Below the pieces are notes generated by a model. That model saw only the letters and a list, made by a program, of their open reading frames with translations, was not told the DNA's origin and made no database searches. From the NCBI GenBank assembly GCA_903864485.1, contig CAIPGD010000398.1, positions 1-8,306 on the forward strand: a DNA stretch of 8,306 nucleotides, given 5' to 3'. The position numbers and the translations under genes are program-made. Of the stretch, positions 6,808 to 8,306 are shown piece by piece (the first letter of the stretch is position 1; every line of letters starts with the position of its first letter). This DNA comes from an uncultured bacterium (lineage in GTDB: Bacteria > Pseudomonadota > Gammaproteobacteria > Burkholderiales > Burkholderiaceae_E).

Positions 6808-6877
6808 CATCGGCGGGGCTAGTCGAGGGCGCGAGCCTTTCGGTCCTGGCTCCAAATCCGCTCCGCTCAAGATCGCG

Positions 6878-7528
6878 ATGTCGGCAATTCAACTGATCGT
6901 CGGGCTGGGTAACCCGGGCGCCGAACACGAGACCGACCGCCACAATGCCGGATTCTGGTTCGTTGACCGGGTCGCGGCTGGCGCCGGTATCGTGCTGCGG
7001 GCCGAGCCGCGTTTCTCGGCCAGGGTGGCCCGGGTAACCATTGCGGGCGCCCCCGTCTGGTTACTTCAGCCAATGACCTGGATGAACCTGAGCGGCCGAT
7101 CGATTTCAGCCGTCGCTCATTTCTATCGGCTCGACCCCGCCGCCATTCTGGTCGCGCACGATGAGCTTGATCTAGCACCCGGCGTTGCGCGGTTGAAATG
7201 GGGTGGCGGTTCAGGCGGCCACAACGGACTCAAAGACACCACCGCATCGCTGGGCACCGACGCCTACTGGCGGCTTCGACTGGGGATCGGACACCCGCGC
7301 CAGCTCTATCCGGGGCAGAAGGACGTCAAAGACTTTGTACTCGAGCGACCAAGCCGTGACCAGCAAACCGCGATCGACTCGGCGCTGCAACGCGCCTTGG
7401 AAGTCCTGGAACCGTTGGTGACAGGCGCGACCGAACGAGCAGCGCAAAAATTACATACCGATCCGAACCCCGCAACTGCCCCCAAACGTGCAAAGCCCGC
7501 TCAAAATGAGGGGCTGGATTCGGTCTGA
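6878..7528 (+). CDS. pth: Peptidyl-tRNA hydrolase
   Basis: Pth cleaves the ester bond of peptidyl-tRNAs that drop off ribosomes, recycling tRNA. All catalytic and binding residues are visible. LIVGLGNPG gives Asn12. DRHNAGFWFVD holds the catalytic base His22. QPMTWMNLSG gives Asn70, and HDELDLAPG gives Asp95. GGGSGGHNGLKD (109-120) gives His115 and Asn116. The first Ser in that glycine loop is His in E. coli, a position not thought to be catalytic. The protein is 216 residues against 194 in E. coli. The surplus is a Pro/Ala/Lys-rich C-terminal tail after about residue 192. The ATG at 6878 is the only start close to the conserved N-terminus, and its ribosome binding site is weak. It is the last gene of the conserved cluster. 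ychF, which commonly follows pth, is absent from its usual place. Confidence 0.97.
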   Translation: MSAIQLIVGLGNPGAEHETDRHNAGFWFVDRVAAGAGIVLRAEPRFSARVARVTIAGAPVWLLQPMTWMNLSGRSISAVAHFYRLDPAAILVAHDELDLAPGVARLKWGGGSGGHNGLKDTTASLGTDAYWRLRLGIGHPRQLYPGQKDVKDFVLERPSRDQQTAIDSALQRALEVLEPLVTGATERAAQKLHTDPNPATAPKRAKPAQNEGLDSV

Positions 7529-7544
7529 TCTTGAGTCTGAATCC
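7516..7544 (+). other. Short inverted repeat across the pth stop codon
   Basis: GGATTC (7516-7521) and GAATCC (7539-7544) are exact complements with a 17-base loop that contains the pth TGA. The bases after it are GATTCTGAAAACC, not a T-run, so it does not meet the criteria for an intrinsic terminator. It is the only structure I see where the conserved cluster ends and the unrelated lipoprotein gene begins. It could still be a weak 3' end or chance. Confidence 0.2.
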
Positions 7545-7588
7545 GATTCTGAAAACCTTGCCCCTCACCCGTTTCAAATTTCCCTTCC

Positions 7589-7593
7589 GGAAG
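7589..7593 (+). promoter_or_regulatory. Ribosome binding site of the lipoprotein gene
   Basis: GGAAG lies 5 bases before the ATG at 7599. It supports this start, which also gives a complete lipoprotein signal peptide. The gap from the pth stop is 70 bases and shows no strong promoter boxes. Confidence 0.5.
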
Positions 7594-7598
7594 CTGCC

Positions 7599-8306
7599 AT
7601 GTTCCTGCGTGTCCTGAAATTCCTGACCACGATTTGGCTCACGACGCTATTGCTCAGCGGGTGCCTGACTAATGACCCTCCTGGCCCCCCCACTGGATTG
7701 ACGGTGCGAGCGGGCGAAACGAGTGCCGTCATCAACTGGGTAGCCGACCCCGGGGTGGAGTATTGGCTCTTCTATGCGCCCAAGAGCGTCGCTCCGACGA
7801 CGACCGATATGAGCAAGGGGTGGACCGATCTAGTCGGGGGCAGCGTCGTCATCCGCGTGCAGTCGCCCGCAACGGTGATCAATTTGACCAACGACACGGA
7901 ATACGTCTTCACGGTGAATGGCCGGGTCAACGGAGGCCCGGGGGGCAAAGGGGCGACCCTGACCTATGCCACGCCAAGAGCGGCCGGCACCCAATGGGCC
8001 TTGAGTACCTCCCCCCTCAATGGCGCCCAGGGACTGCGAGCGGCGGCCTACGGTGGCGTCTATGTCGCGGCAGGCTTAGGCGGTGCACTGGTGACCAGCC
8101 CTGACGGCACCAAATACACCACGGTGGACTCGACCACCAACCGCCAATTGAACAGCGCCACCTTCCTTGGGAGTTACAAGCTTGTGGGCGACGGCGGGAC
8201 CATCCTCGTTAGCGCAGACGCCATCACCTGGACCGCGCAAGTCTCGAACACAACCAAGGATTTATATGGGATCGGGAACAACGGGCTTGCCACCACGGTG
8301 GCGGTC
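7599..8306 (+). CDS. FN3-domain lipoprotein with beta-propeller-like repeats, right end cut off
   Basis: I do not recognise this as a named gene. The 236 visible codons stay open to the window edge. Residues 1-22 form a lipoprotein signal: Arg4 and Lys7, a hydrophobic run, then lipobox LSGC with Cys22. Leu at +2 is compatible with outer-membrane sorting. Residues about 27-126 read as one fibronectin type III domain: PPTGLTVRAGETSAVINWVAD at the start and NLTNDTEYVFTVNGRVNGG near the end, with the usual Trp and Tyr positions. After a linker, residues about 147-236 show repeats of roughly 38 residues: YVAAGLGGALVTSPDGTKYTTV, then YKLVGDGGTILVSADAITWTAQV, then the start of a third. This pattern (hydrophobic strand, GxGG, TS.DG..WT) resembles blades of sialidase/YCF48-like propellers. 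A surface or periplasmic binding role is inference only. It is not part of the conserved cluster. Confidence 0.85.
   Translation, partial: MFLRVLKFLTTIWLTTLLLSGCLTNDPPGPPTGLTVRAGETSAVINWVADPGVEYWLFYAPKSVAPTTTDMSKGWTDLVGGSVVIRVQSPATVINLTNDTEYVFTVNGRVNGGPGGKGATLTYATPRAAGTQWALSTSPLNGAQGLRAAAYGGVYVAAGLGGALVTSPDGTKYTTVDSTTNRQLNSATFLGSYKLVGDGGTILVSADAITWTAQVSNTTKDLYGIGNNGLATTVAV

Noticed and set aside
7763..8104. 113-codon open frame inside the lipoprotein gene
   Set aside because: It is in another frame of a gene with a clear signal peptide, FN3 domain and repeats, and its product is Arg/Gly-rich without recognisable features.
8117..8301. Direct repeat CACCACGGTGG at 8117-8127 and 8291-8301
   Set aside because: Eleven bases, 174 apart, inside a repeat-containing coding region. 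It encodes TTV in both places but does not fit the roughly 38-residue blade spacing, so it is probably coincidental.

Overview
The window is a high-GC (about 60-65% by eye) proteobacterial housekeeping cluster that most resembles a betaproteobacterium. Two signs point there. One is the gene order: mutY and mutM running one way, diverging from TPR gene-lolB-ispE-tRNA-Gln-prs-rplY-pth. The other is the phosphoribosylpyrophosphate synthetase sequence, with a betaproteobacterial-looking N-terminus (LMIFTGNA) and stretches such as ELMIMVDALKRASAGRI and DLHADQIQGFFDIPVDNIY. Pseudomonas has a similar lolB-ispE-tRNA-prs-rplY-pth order, but there hemA, not mutM, diverges from the TPR gene. The exact genus cannot be fixed from this sequence.

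Layout: bases 1-1545 on the minus strand hold the 'GO' oxidised-guanine repair pair, mutM followed by mutY. They share one base in a TGATG junction, and mutY runs off the left edge. A 35-base divergent gap follows. From 1581 to 7528 everything is on the plus strand: an exported TPR protein resembling the Pseudomonas LbcA family; the outer-membrane lipoprotein receptor LolB, whose best start is a CTG overlapping the TPR stop codon; IspE of the MEP isoprenoid pathway; tRNA-Gln(UUG); Prs; ribosomal protein bL25; and peptidyl-tRNA hydrolase. From 7599 to the right edge is the start of an unrelated outer-membrane lipoprotein with a fibronectin type III domain followed by beta-propeller-like repeats. 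It occupies the place where ychF often follows pth.

The genes fall into three functional blocks. The first is DNA repair (MutM removes 8-oxoG; MutY removes A mispaired with 8-oxoG). The second is envelope biogenesis (TPR protein, LolB). The third is core metabolism and translation (IspE, tRNA-Gln, Prs, bL25, Pth). The plus-strand genes are close together (a 4-base overlap, then gaps of 14, 10, 54, 80 and 98 bases), compatible with one or a few overlapping transcripts.

I found no convincing undescribed system, mobile element, CRISPR array or phage remnant. The points most worth a second look are the CTG start of lolB, the TTG start and N-terminal extension of prs, the missing Shine-Dalgarno and possible leaderless start of the TPR gene, the FN3/propeller lipoprotein at the right edge, and an excess of GATC sites. 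No stretch longer than about 100 bases lacks a gene.
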